64,000 bases of DNA from Allolobophora icterica (taxonomy: Eukaryota; Annelida; Clitellata; Crassiclitellata; Lumbricidae), in the NCBI GenBank assembly GCA_963556255.1, contig OY744611.1:5188236-5252235 (forward strand), in the 5' to 3' direction. The notes beneath the pieces were generated by a model. It was not told where the DNA came from. It did not search any database and saw only the letters and a list, made by a program, of their open reading frames with translations. Below, in pieces: positions 11,582-22,841 of this stretch. Position 1 is the stretch's first letter. Every line of letters starts with the position of its first letter. Both the position numbers and the translations under genes were made by a program.

Positions 11582-12377
11582 TAGGGTGGTCCACAGACAC
11601 ATGGTAAAAAATAAAGTTCAAGCTAGAAACCAGGCCACCCTCTCAATTTTGTATACCTATCAATAGTATTATTGAGACAAAATTTCAGCTTCATATTCCA
11701 ACTGGAAGACGATGCTCACGGACTATGTTACTTAGTCATATTCCGATAAATATACATTAATTGTAGAAATGATTGTGTTGAGCATACAAATGCATTCTAT
11801 TTCAAGATAGATCAAATATTACTGTAATTTGACAACATATGTAATACAAGAACAGTCAGACAGATAGAACTGTAAGATTTCAGAAGGTTTTATGAATTGG
11901 AAATATCTAAAAATGTCAAAAACATCGCCCAGTCCATGAATATCGAATGTCGATTGTCCTTGTTTTATAATTTCAACACCCGTTACAGTATTTGACTATA
12001 GAAACTGCAAGGCTTTGCAAGCACTGCGTCAACAGCAGACTTCTTTCTTGTGTGAGTGAGAACAGCTTTCATATTTGCCTCGACCACTTGAAGAAGAAAT
12101 AGCTTTTCTTCTTCATCATTGGTGATGAGTCAGTAGAATTCCTCGAACAACTTCACACCCTCTCAGCCGTGTCGTTCACCACTCTCAACTGCTGAATTAT
12201 CTATCTGCCTTGCTTATAATCCTCATTCTCGATCCATTTCTGTGGTTGAAGTGTAACACAAAAACTACTCATCTTCAGGTGTGACAGTACTGTCAATGCT
12301 CAGTGGGTCGTAAAATCACCCAAAACCCCTCTTTCAGTACCTTAGCATCACTTCTCACCTTCTTTCACCAGGCTTTG

Positions 12378-12514
12378 CAGTCATTCTGTCGACAATCTTC
12401 ACTTTATCTGTTACAGGAAGCTGATCGACAATCTTCACTTTATCTCTTACAGGAAGTTGGTCTTGCAGTCATTCTGTCGACAATCTTCACTTTATCTGTT
12501 ACAGGAAGTTGGTC
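12378..12514. repeat. Local tandem amplification inside element A
   Basis: The block TCGACAATCTTCACTTTATC plus (T)CTTACAGGAAG occurs three times in a row here but only once in the sister element (about 28786-28820). The two outer units keep a TGCAGTCATTCTG prefix. Confidence 0.8.
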
Positions 12515-13480
12515 TGAGAACAGTGCCAGACCTACAGCCTCGTCTGAAAGGTACCACAAGTGATTTTTCAGGACCGTCCCGGCAGCAACGCTAACGTCAC
12601 AGTCAATAGACTCATATTGTCCTAGACCAATCCAAAGTGATAGATCTTGTTCTTGAGCTTCAGCAGCAAGTGGGGCCTTTGTCCATGCCTTTGCGTAAAA
12701 CAGGGCACCAAACTTCAAAAATCAATGAATCTGATCGCGAAAAAGTTAGATTTTGATTGCATACAGTAACTTGGCCATCCAATGTGCATGGTGAATTGGC
12801 CCAGGGCTCTCAAGTGAATTATTGAAGACTGACTTCCAAGGACAACCACTGTCAGCTCAATGAGCTCTTGGTAGTTGTCTCTGATCTCTGAATTTCTTAT
12901 AGCAAACCCCTTGAGAAAACTGACGCTGTTTCATGGGGGCTGCAGTGCCGGATATGACTTCCAGTCCTCGGAAGTTGACACGTGTCACACCTTCCCAGCA
13001 GTTTTAAATCTCTTGAAGATTGGGATTTATGGAGAACAGGTGGACTGCAGCACAAGATGAATACTTTGGCTAAAATCAATTCCATGACATGATGACGGCA
13101 GGCCAACCACAAGAGCTCTCAGCTTATTTGTCTTCCAGCAGAACACACAATCCGTTGAAATGCCCAGTGTTGACATACATTGTATCAAAGCTCAAGGCTT
13201 GAACCTTGTCAACTGTGAGTTTTCACAACTTCAGAAGAATATGAACGACCATGATTTCATTGCATCCTGTCCCAAAGGCTAATTTGGGCACAAAGAGGAG
13301 CTTATTCACACCATCACCTGAAAGCAGCACTGGGAGGCGGTCGACATTTCCTGCTCCAAAGATCTTAGGCAGGGTTTACTCAACCCAGTGTAGTACCAGT
13401 GGCTAATCTGGTACAAATTCAGATCTTACAGCTTCAGCATGCTCTATCCTGGCTTTCTTACGCACTCTGTTACGCGAAAG
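12440..13480 (-). pseudogene. Transposase-family pseudogene of element A
   Basis: Minus-strand frames give, in order, HWVE..LPKIFG, VDRLPVLLSG, NKLLFVPKL, FGTG, a WPACRHH-like block (12897-13112 reads WLACRHHVMELIL), LFYAKAW, APLAAEA, QDLSLW, and a final HLWYLSDEAVGLALFSDQ at 12440-12718. These blocks also appear in element A2 and partly in element C, which reads DTTASNTG and WMACRRE, so they come from one protein family. I know the blocks as a widespread transposon-associated protein in invertebrate genomes but cannot name the family. Many stops; not functional. Confidence 0.65.
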
Positions 13481-13999
13481 TGGCAGGGCAGAAGGACCAC
13501 AGCCAAGCGCTGCAGCAATTGTAATGTAAAAATTCACTTCTGAAAACATGTCAGCCCAAAACACAGGAAGTAGGCACTATGACCTTCAACAAGAACTGTA
13601 CACTTTTTTGTTTCAAGTACCAGTAAGTAAGTAAATCTGATAACACAACAGAAACTATTTCAAGCTCATCTCCTTGATAAATGTTGACCAAGTTATAAGG
13701 CATCGAGATTTACAGCAAATACTACTATATGGTAATATTTATTTGTCATTGAGCACCATCTTCCAGTTGGAATAAGAAGCTGAAATTTTGTCTCAATAAT
13801 ACTATTGACAGGTGCAAAAAACCGAGAAGGTGGCCTGGTCTCTAGCTCAAACTTTTTTTTGTTGACCACCCTACTCTATATACTGTAGAGTAGGGTGGAG
13901 TGAAAAAATGATTTTTAAATAAATGAATTCTAATAGTGGGCAAAAGATGCAACTTGGGTAGAGTAAGAAACACACAAAATATTTTGAATTTCAAATGAC

Positions 14000-14960
14000 A
14001 TCTTCTGCCCTCTACCGTCGATGCAATATTTCAACATGATTAACCTGATATCACAGTGGATGTCATCCAATCTCCTCTGCCTGAACTCTTCCAAAACAGA
14101 ATTCATAATCCTAGGCCTTCCTGATCATGTCAAGAAAAGCCCTAACCCATCCATATACCTATCTACTAACTCATCGTTTCTTAACTTTCACATTGGACCC
14201 CCGCCCATTACTTGTGATCCACACCTCTCCTTCTCTAACCACATCTCCAATCTTTCGCGCTCCTGCTCCAGGCACATTTGTGACCTTCATCGCATCCGAC
14301 CCTAGATCGACTTTAAAACTGCCTTTACCATTGTTACCTCTATTGTTCCTTGATTACAGCAATTCCCTCTTCCTCAACCTTGAATCCACCCAAGCAAGCA
14401 ACTTATCCAACACTCACTAACCAGTGCTGTCACTAGAACGCCCAAACATCATCATATATCACTCTCAATCTCAAATCACTACATTGGCTAAAAATCCCAG
14501 AGTGAATCCACTTCAAAGTCCTATCACTAACCTGTAACTCCCTACAATATACCCAGCCCAAGTATCTCCGTGGTCTCTTCACCATCCAGGCAACCAGCTC
14601 CTATTTCAGGTTTCCTCGATCTCCGATCACTACTCATCTCAAGTTCTCCCACCTAGCCATGTCCAACAGAGCACCACGCCTCTGGAACGATCTCCCCTTT
14701 AATTCCGCAGATTCTTGGTTCCTCCATCATCATTCCAACCGGTCCTCCATCCTTCTCCTCATGTTCCTCTATCTATCTCCGGGCTTTCCACTCCAAACTG
14801 GTCTCACCTTTTGAAGTAGGGCCTACTCCTACCCTGACTCATTTGATCCTCTGCCTTCCAATTTTTCTCGCCCTAAATGACACCCTCCTTCACAGCTGCT
14901 CTGCCTCCTCTCTTGATCTCCTCACCCCTCCTGGAAACCAAACTCGGACCTCTTTTGGAT
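14000..14960 (+). pseudogene. LINE reverse-transcriptase C-terminal fragment inside element B
   Basis: Plus-strand frames give WMSSNLLCLNSSKTEFI, DHVKK, HLSFSNHISNLSRSC, and later DYSNSLFLN and PRLWNDLP-like stretches. This is the same RT tail as LINE-III (27223-27699, minus strand). Several frame changes are present. Confidence 0.7.
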
Positions 14961-15089
14961 TACTCTCTGGAAAACCCATCAACACTCACAGTCGTACGCT
15001 GGCGCATCCTGCTTGAACAGAGATTTGGTACTTCTTTCGTTCTCTCCTAATTTTCTTCCTTTCAGTAATGTCGCTGCATTCATTAGGCG

Positions 15090-15305
15090 TTACAATCATA
15101 GGCGTAATTTGTCGGGGGAACGAGGGTAACCGTAACCCACCCCACTTTTTGGGCTGAAGTACCGTACCCCCAACTTTTTGAACAATGCCAATCAATATTT
15201 TATTATTTTGCCTTCCCAGAGATCGCAGTCAACGCCTTGCATCCTGTATGTAAGAAATTTGTTCCCCGTCCCCACTTTATAGGCCAAAATTACGCCTCTG
15301 GTAAC
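15090..15305. repeat. Dispersed repeat related to the 20.3-21.0 kb tandem array
   Basis: CCCCACTTTTTGGGC, CAATGCCAATCAATATTTTA, CAGAGATCGCAGTC and CCAAAATTACGCC are the inverted counterparts of blocks in the array at 20290-20975. Confidence 0.7.
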
Positions 15306-16377
15306 AATTATATAATCCTGTAACACACCAGAGGCGACTTCCGCAACTGACTTGAACGTGTTTTTCATGAATTGTAACCGTTCGAAGATAGTTAGTTGAA
15401 GAAAAATAAAAATAATGCACCACATTGATGTTATTCAAAGAATTTTATATGGTAAATATTTTGCCGCCGGTAGAGGGCAGAAGACGCAAGGGAAAATCAA
15501 CAATATTTTGAGAACTATTTACACTCAACTTTCCATCGCTATTAGAAAACGTTTACTTAAAAATAATTTGGGGGCCATTTTCACTCCTACTGTGGACTCT
15601 ACAGTAGGGTGTCCCAAAAATATTTTTTAACATTTTCATACGCAGTCCCTCTGAAAAGTCTCTTTATGGTCCCATAATAACACCTGGAAAATTTAATGAA
15701 ATTTACAAAATATTTAGGGGTCCCCCAAGACTCTCAAATTTTCCCATATTGGCATAATTTGCGCCCGACGTGTCCATTTTCTAAACGCTTTTAGACATCA
15801 AGCTTGGATCCCATGATATCATGTAAAACACCATTGGAAAGCACTTAAATAGTAGAATCTACAAGTATGTAACTTTATTGGATATTATATGTATGGTTTT
15901 ACGATCAAATAGTACAAAAATTAAACAAAACTTAGGATTTTGGACTTTGCAATATCAGTTATTACAACTAGTAGTTAGGAGCGAACATCAGTACAATCTT
16001 TTATGTTGCAACAAGCCCTGGTTTCAGCTCCTCCATACCTTCATCTGCTTATTCTTCATCATTGATTACACCTTCACCTGCTAAATTCTTCATTTCTACA
16101 ATCTACAATCTGCATTCTACATATCTACATGATTGCACTTAGAAAAGTCTTGCCTATGTCAAAAATTTCAGCAACTTGTAGAAGAAACTGTTTCTGTTCT
16201 TCGTTATTGTTGAACATGCTGTTACATACTGTATACATACTGTTACATACTATTTACATACTGTATAAGACCAACACAACGTTCAGCACTCTCATTCACA
16301 CATGCCAAGTTATTAACAAACTCACAAACGATCTTATATGATTGACTTTCGAACGTTCAGCACTCTCATTCACACAA

Positions 16378-17400
16378 TCATGACAGGTAATTAAAAAACT
16401 CACAAATGATCTTATATGATTGGCTTTCGAGCAACTCTGCAACTGGAATATCGAGAAAACTGCCGTCGATGGCGGTAGCTCGGAAGAAGCTTCGAGAAAT
16501 AGATAATTCCGTTATTGTGCGGGGAAGAGACTGAACCACATGCAATCCTTGATCATCTTTCATTGGTTGAGATAAGCTGTGCTTTCTCTTCAGAAGACAG
16601 ATGCTGAGAGAAGAGAGAGAGGGGTTCACTAGCTCTTGGCTTAGGTACCAAGAATGACGCTGTATCATCTTCAGTCCTGTGTCTACAGAGCAGCAGCAGC
16701 ATCAAGCATCAGCAGCGACTCGACATGAGAACCACGAGTGGATGTAGATGCTGACTACAAATCTGTTGAAACGTTAGATGCCCTGTATTTCACAGGCCAT
16801 CAACTAGATAACATTCGTTTTCATCAAAAAGGCTTGGGTTTATGGTGGAACAGGTCGGACCATTTATCTCTAAATCAGCTGAAGAACAGAATGTCAGGCC
16901 CAGTTGATGGACAAACTTTATCAAGGTACAATACGAATGTATTAGACAACAGGACTTCAAACATTTCACGTCGACAAGCCATCCACAGCAGATTATGACC
17001 GATGGCTGTCTCTAGAAGAATGCAGGTTCCATTAACTTTGCCGGTGTTTGAGGCTGTTGTGTCAAAGTACATGCTAATAGCAAATCGCGCTGCCATGACT
17101 TCAAAAGGTCCAGAACTGCTATCACTGCTGCTTGTCCTGACTCAGAGGCCAACTTTGGCACACCCAGAAGTATTAGTACTTCCATCAACTAGAGAAAAAA
17201 TCAGGACTGGCATTCTGTCCACTTTGTCCACGTCTACTGCAGTGGTGTAGATAGCAGCTTGCCTCCCACTGCACGACAGATTTACAGGCTTTAAAGTCAT
17301 CCTTGGTTTGCTCGGCTGTTTCACTACGAAAATGCCTTGTTGACGGTGAATGGTACCTTAGAAAGCACTGCTGAAGATGTTGAGCAGCCTAGTTTGTTGA
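16378..17400 (-). pseudogene. Transposase-family pseudogene of element C
   Basis: Minus-strand stretches read YFDTTASNTGKVNGTCILLE then LLWMACRREMFEVLL and STGPDI (16875-17096), followed toward 16378 by HSWYLSQELV. These match in order the blocks of the pseudogene in element A. The upstream part (17400-19500, minus) has short open stretches such as 18057-18311 without recognisable motifs. Frames are broken; non-functional. Confidence 0.6.
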
Positions 17401-19586
17401 CTAGAGAAGCTAGGATCGTCATGAATAATATTATTGGGAAATTTATGTAAAACTATTGCAAAATACAGCGGAAGCCAAGAAATCTCAATTTTGCATGTTT
17501 TCTGTCTTCTTCATACTTGAAACTTTATTCACATATACAATAGGGTGATTCAGAAAAATGGAAAATCTTATATTTGTCTTGCTCTTGCTTTTTTCTGTTC
17601 CTTTTGGTAATGAAATAAGCCACAAAAAATGTCAATGAATTTGGATGATGTTTAGTACTGCCTCAACGACTCTGAAATTTGTTAGCTTTAACTCGTTTTG
17701 TTAAAAAAAATCTAATTTCAGTAAACAACCAATTTTACTGAAAAACCTAACAGTCAAGTCTAAAAAACAATGTAACGCTGCCTAAGATGCCATATCTATA
17801 ACCATAGGCGTAGCCACATTGAGAAATTTTACATTTCAAACATTTTCAGTGGGTTATACCTCCGCACCCCTACTACTCCTGGATGTCTCCCGGAGTTGCC
17901 TCCTCTTGAATTTAAGTCTGGCTACGTCCTTCTCTATAACTTTAAATGCCATTATGTTTCTAATGAATTAAAATGAAACTCGTTACAAAGTATACAATTA
18001 TAAGTTCCGAATTTCTTTACTGTATTCACTAGAAAAATTAGTGACTACGACTACATTCAGGAAAAAGTGCTTTTTGTTAAATTTGGAAATTGTTTCCGAT
18101 GGTCTTCTACAATTTGGAACAAGAATTGTTTTGACCTTCTTGCTTCGTCAAGGTTGAGTTGAGGGTTAATGCCTCTTTCAATCCCTCTTTCCGCACTGTC
18201 ATTGACAACTTCAACATTTGCAGAACAATGAATCGATGAATCATCTGGTTCTTCGAATGCTGTTGAACGAAAGTGATAAACTGGATAAAACGGATACATT
18301 ATCGTTGCCATGAGTTCAGTTCTTCGCTGCCGCTTAGATGTTTGATCCAGTGCAGAAGCAAGATTTGGGGGAAGATATTAGCAGAACTTAACTCATTTTG
18401 TCTGACTCTCATAGTCAGATGTCAATGGTAATTGGTGTTCCTCCACAATATTTTGAAAACTATTCATTAGTACTCATCATCTGAATCCCTGTGATTTGAT
18501 TCACTTTCAAAACTTGAAGTAGACAGCTGTTTGTGACTTAGATATTCCGCTGATTTTTCTTTCTTTTCTTCCTCTTTTATACGCCTTAAGTTATCTTTTG
18601 GTGATTTTAATTTTTAATTTTCTTCTTTCTTAGCCAAATTTGCATGCAATGGTATATTTTCTTTCTGATCACTTATCCAAAAGAAATGTTCTGTCTTCTT
18701 CAATTTCAATTATACTCATGGCATCATGATGAGCAATATCAAAGAGAATATTAATTGATTTAACAAAATCATCTTCTTTAGCTTGCTCTGTCGTTTCCCT
18801 GCGATTCTTGTTACAACAGATACTTCTATATCTTGCTAGAAATGCATCTAGCTTGCGAACAATGTTTCTTTCTTCTGCAATTGGAATCCTAGCTTAAGCC
18901 CATATTTCGCTTACTTCTTGAACTACATTTTTCACTGCATCTTTCTGAGAAAGTTAATCTTTCTTGTGATGAATAAAATAGACTTTTTAAACATCGAAGC
19001 TTGTAGGCAATACTCTATTTCAGAACGTTTCCTGAGTTTCTCCAATAAGATGATTGGATGTCTTTGACCTGGTTTCAGCCATAATATTATTTCCTTTATT
19101 TATTAAATAATGCTAAAAAGTATTTCTCAAATAGTTTCCAATATTTTCTTTTTCATAAATTATAGTAGTATTTTATGTTCTTATTAGTTCTTTATTAAGA
19201 AATAAGTAAGTAAGTATTACTGAGTAATTTAAAATGCATTACAATAAAAATATTAAATTGAATAAAATTTATATTCCAAATAAATATTTGAGCTCCTTGA
19301 GGCAGTTCTAAATCCAAACCAATTTCAGCCACATTTCACAGTTTTGCTCTATGGACTAAAAGGAACTCAAAAAGTAAAGAGTCTCTCTTAATTGTTTACT
19401 TTTATTTTTTTCTTACAGAACTTGAATCACTCTAATATACAATAAGGTTATATTATGTTAACATTGTTTTTATGTTGTACCATTTAAGAGCTTTCTAATG
19501 GTACTAAGCTTGTTATTATAGGATCGAAGTCTGATCCTATGGCAATTTTCAAACTCAGACATCATACGTACTTTAGGACAAACTAC

Positions 19587-19933
19587 CAGGGCTGTAGTCG
19601 AGGGTTTACGCGGGTATACAGCGTATACTCACCTCTAGAGAAATTTGAGAGCGTATACTCAGGGCTGCAGAGGAGGGTATACGCGGGTATACAGCGTATA
19701 CTTACCTCTGGGAACGAAAAATTTTCAAAAAAGAGAGGTTTTTAAAGGTTTTTAGGGCGAATGACTAAAAAAAAGTCATCAACTTTTTCAGAGACGAAAT
19801 CGTAAAATGTCAGAAAATTTGAAGGGAATTTGTGAAAATTCTGACGAATTCCTAAAAACAGGTCTTCAAATTTTTTTACGCCGCTGGTCACCGGTAGCGT
19901 ATACTCACCTCAAATTTTACCACTACAGCCCTG
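19587..19933. mobile_element. hAT MITE (CAGGGCTGTAGT ends), TSD CAAACTAC
   Basis: Inverted ends CAGGGCTGTAGT (19587) and ACTACAGCCCTG (to 19933). CAAACTAC flanks both sides (19579-19586, 19934-19941). Inside, GTATAC/AGCGTATACT words recur in both orientations. Length 347 bp, no coding capacity. It lies inside element C near its right end. Confidence 0.9.
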
Positions 19934-20101
19934 CAAACTACCCTAATGCTGAGAGCCTTGGGGGACCCCTAAATATTTTTAAAATGTCATAAAATTTTGC
20001 AGGTGTTCTTATGGGACCATAAAGAACCTTTTTAGATGGACTGCGTCATAAGTTTAAAAAAACTTTTTTCCTTGTTTGTCTTGGGACACCCTACTCTACA
20101 G

Positions 20102-20155
20102 TATACAGAAGTTTAGTGCTGATCTGCACCCACGTTCAGAGGAGCTCCACGGTGG
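20102..20155. repeat. Right arm of the outer inverted repeat
   Basis: This is the inverted counterpart of 11521-11581 plus 13882-13890 (see the left arm). The stretch between it and 20290 shows nothing recognisable. Confidence 0.7.
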
Positions 20156-20289
20156 TTCTTGTTCATCTGTCCTGTGACATGTTCACTATCCCAGACTGTT
20201 TTGTTAGTCGGATATGATCAAATATAAGCAATATCAATATTTTAAAACTGTATATAACTGGTGTCATATATTTAAAATTATGTTTGACA

Positions 20290-20975
20290 GGGGCGTAACT
20301 TCGGTCTGAAAAATGGGGGTAGCAATTTCTTTCATGCATACACGAAGCAAGGCAGAGACTGCGATTTCTGGGAGGGTTCAATAATAAAATATTGATTGGC
20401 ATGATTTAAAAAGTAGGGGATACGATACCCCCAGTAAAAAAAGTAGGGGGTACGCGTACCCCAAGGGGCCTAACTTTGGTCTAAAAAGTGGGGTAAAAAT
20501 TTCTTACATACACGAAGCAAGGCAGAGACTGCGATTTCTGGGAAGACTCAATAACAAAATATTGATTGGCATGGTTTAAAAAGTAGGGGGTACGGTACCC
20601 CAGTAAAAATGTAGGGGATACGCGTACCCCTCGTATCCCAAGGGGCGTAACTTTGGTCTATGAAGTTGGGTATAAATTTCTTACATACACGAAGCAAGGC
20701 AGAGACTGCGATTTATGGGAAGGCTCAATAATAAAATATTGATTGGCATTATTTAAAAAATTGGGGGTACATATATCCCTAGTACCCCAGAGGCTAAGAA
20801 GAGGGAATACCAATTTCTTACATACACGAAACAGGGCGGAGACTGCGATCTCTTGGAAGGTTCAATAATAAAATGTTGATTGGCATTGTTTAAAAAGAGG
20901 TGGTACGGTACCGCTGTGTAAAAAATAGTGGAGGAACGCGTAGACCTTCCCCTCGTTCCCCCGCCTATGTTGTTT
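20290..20975. repeat. Tandem array, about four units of 145-178 bp
   Basis: Unit starts lie near 20290, 20465, 20642 and 20787. Shared blocks are GGGGC(G/C)TAACTT.GGTCT, ACATACACGAAGCAAGGC, AGAGACTGCGATTT, AATATTGATTGGCAT and GTAGGGGGTACG.GTACCCC. The last unit is the most diverged. Related single fragments lie at 15090-15305 and inside the P element at about 35010-35050. Confidence 0.9.
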
Positions 20976-21978
20976 GATATAATTGATCTGAAATTTGAGT
21001 CAATTGTTGAATTGTTCCACACTAAAACGCGATTTTATGCAGATACGTTGTTGTTAACAATTATTGGGTTATGTCGTCGGTCTTCAAAGCTAAGTAAAAA
21101 CACATTTAGGCCTACTGACATTTAAAATATTTATAAGAAATAATATTCGAAATTCATTTCCCACAAAAAATGGTAGCTTTTTGTTGCATATGTTGCTTAA
21201 AAGTAAAAATGAATATGAATATTGGATCTACTTGGCAACAAGCAGTTTGTTTTTTGTATTAATCTCAAAATCAACTATTTGCAGATGCGCAGTACTTTCT
21301 TATGAGGGCAGTATAATTGGTCTGGGCATTTTTGGAGAGATGACTGAAACATAGGGCGTCTACATGCTTACAATGCGATTAGAGTAAAATATCTTAAAAC
21401 TTCATATAAAAGAAAAACTTAGGATTCAATAACCGCTGTCGTACCCGTGTATTAGTCACACCCACGTAACAGTAATAACAGCACCGTGTAAAAATATAGA
21501 AAATATTCACTAACGGAATATAATATGTAATTATAATTAACGACTGTAACAATTAAAAACACTAAAACCTGAAAAATAAATATTTAATATAATTAGATTA
21601 TCTCGTATTGATAAATTTGTTTCACGCGTATTGCAAACAAAACCGGATATAAGTTACAATGCTAAAATTTGACAAATTCTGCACCATAACACAGCACTGT
21701 GTTTTGGCTTGCTATTCGTTTGTAAGAGCAGCAGATTCTGTCGTTATAACGCAGGGCTGTGTTTTGGCTTGACATCCAAAGAAAAATATCCGACATACTG
21801 TGTTTTGGCAACCACATATCTCGGAAACCAGTGAAAATAAAGCTCCGACAATAAGTGAACATGAAGATAGTAACAGCTTAAGCGTAATAATGAGAAAAAG
21901 TGAAAAACGATTTTTTCCAGTTACTGCGTTTTGGCTTTTCAGGACAGCATACAAGTTAACTTATGTGTGATGTGATAT
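20976..21978. other. No recognised gene
   Basis: AT-rich. The word TGTGTTTTGGC recurs four times between 21700 and 21960 with irregular spacing. No coding or RNA gene evidence. Confidence 0.5.
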
Positions 21979-22114
21979 AGACTAGGCTTGGAATCTCAAA
22001 ATGACACTGTTAGAAGCAAATCATGTAACAATTTGCTAACCGGCGTTTCTAGACTAACTTGACCCTGCTAAAAACGAAAATCGCGGTTAGCAAGCTGGAT
22101 TTTTAGCGGTTGCA

Positions 22115-22680
22115 TGGGAAAACAAGATGGCGGACAAAATGGCGGCCACTATCTTCAAATGGCTATAAGTAAAGTCATGTATATGATGGAAACATGATTT
22201 TAGAGTCTAAGTTAACATTTTCGGGGTCAAGGAATGCGATGGAACTAAAGACAAATATGTAGCACTGCCATAAAACAAAATGGGGGACAAAATGGCGGTC
22301 AAATATCTTCAAATGGCCATAAGTAAAGCCATGTATATGATGGAAACATGATTTTAGAGTCTAAGTTAACATTATCGGGGCCAAGGAATGCGATGAAACT
22401 AAAGACAAATATGTGGCACTGCAAGAAACAAAATGGCGGACAAAATGGCGGACAAATATCTTCAAATGGCTATAAGTAAAGCCATGTATGTGATGGAAAC
22501 ATGATTTTAGAGTCTAAGTTAACGTTTTCGGGGTAAAGGATTGCGATAGAACTAAAGACAAATATGTAGCACTGTCAGAAAACAAGATGGCGAACAAAAT
22601 GGCGAACAATTATCTTCAAATGGTTATAAAACAAAATGGCGGACAAAATGGCGGTCAGTCTGGAGATTTTTTTTCTTGGT
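22115..22680. repeat. Tandem array (about 155-bp units) in left arm
   Basis: Units start near 22120, 22275, 22431, 22580 and a partial one at 22629. Each carries AAATGGCGGACAAAATGGCG, TCTTCAAATGGCTATAAGT, ACATGATTTTAGAGTCTAAG and ACTAAAGACAAATATGT. The inverted counterpart is at about 25590-26130. Confidence 0.9.
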
Positions 22681-22841
22681 CAAGGCATATAAAGAAAGTA
22701 ATATTCTATGTCATTCACTGATGTTATTGCAGTTTCACCATCATTATTTACGTGACATTTTTAGTAGTCTGTGATTGCTGTTTGACCATTTTATACATTA
22801 CGTACACAATATTCGTGTTTTATGACTTGACTAAAGCTATT

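Larger units (their letters stand above)
11582..13873 (-). mobile_element. hAT-like element A (TAGGGTGGTCC ends), 8-bp TSD CTCTATAT
   Basis: It begins TAGGGTGGTCCACAGA and ends in the complement (GACCACCCTA at 13864-13873). The terminal inverted repeats run for roughly 100 bp (ATAAAGTTCAAGCTAGAAACC is mirrored near 13830-13850). CTCTATAT flanks both sides (11574-11581, 13874-13881). The TSD fits the hAT pattern nTnnnnAn. A second copy, 2,202 bp long, is at 27995-30196. It carries minus-strand transposase remnants. Confidence 0.85.
13891..15589. mobile_element. hAT-like element B (TAG..GAGTGAAAA ends), non-autonomous
   Basis: Left end TAGGGTGGAGTGAAAAAATG; the right end complement reads TAGGAGTGAAAATGG. 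The ends stay alignable for about 150 bp, including a CATCTTCTGCCCTCTACCG block on the left and its complement on the right. The flanks CTGTAGAG (13883-13890) and CTGTGGAC (15590-15597) match at 6 of 8 positions, a plausible decayed TSD. It holds only a LINE fragment and a dispersed repeat. Confidence 0.65.
15605..20093 (-). mobile_element. hAT-like element C (TAGGGTGTCCC ends), 8-bp TSD CTCTACAG
   Basis: TAGGGTGTCCCAAAAATATT at 15605 is mirrored by GGGACACCCTA ending at 20093. The inverted repeats run about 140 bp, through CTTTATGGTCCCATAA and a GGGGTCCCCCAAGACTCTC block. CTCTACAG flanks both sides (15597-15604, 20094-20101) and fits the hAT TSD pattern. Length 4,489 bp. It contains decayed minus-strand transposase remnants and a smaller hAT MITE. 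Confidence 0.85.
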
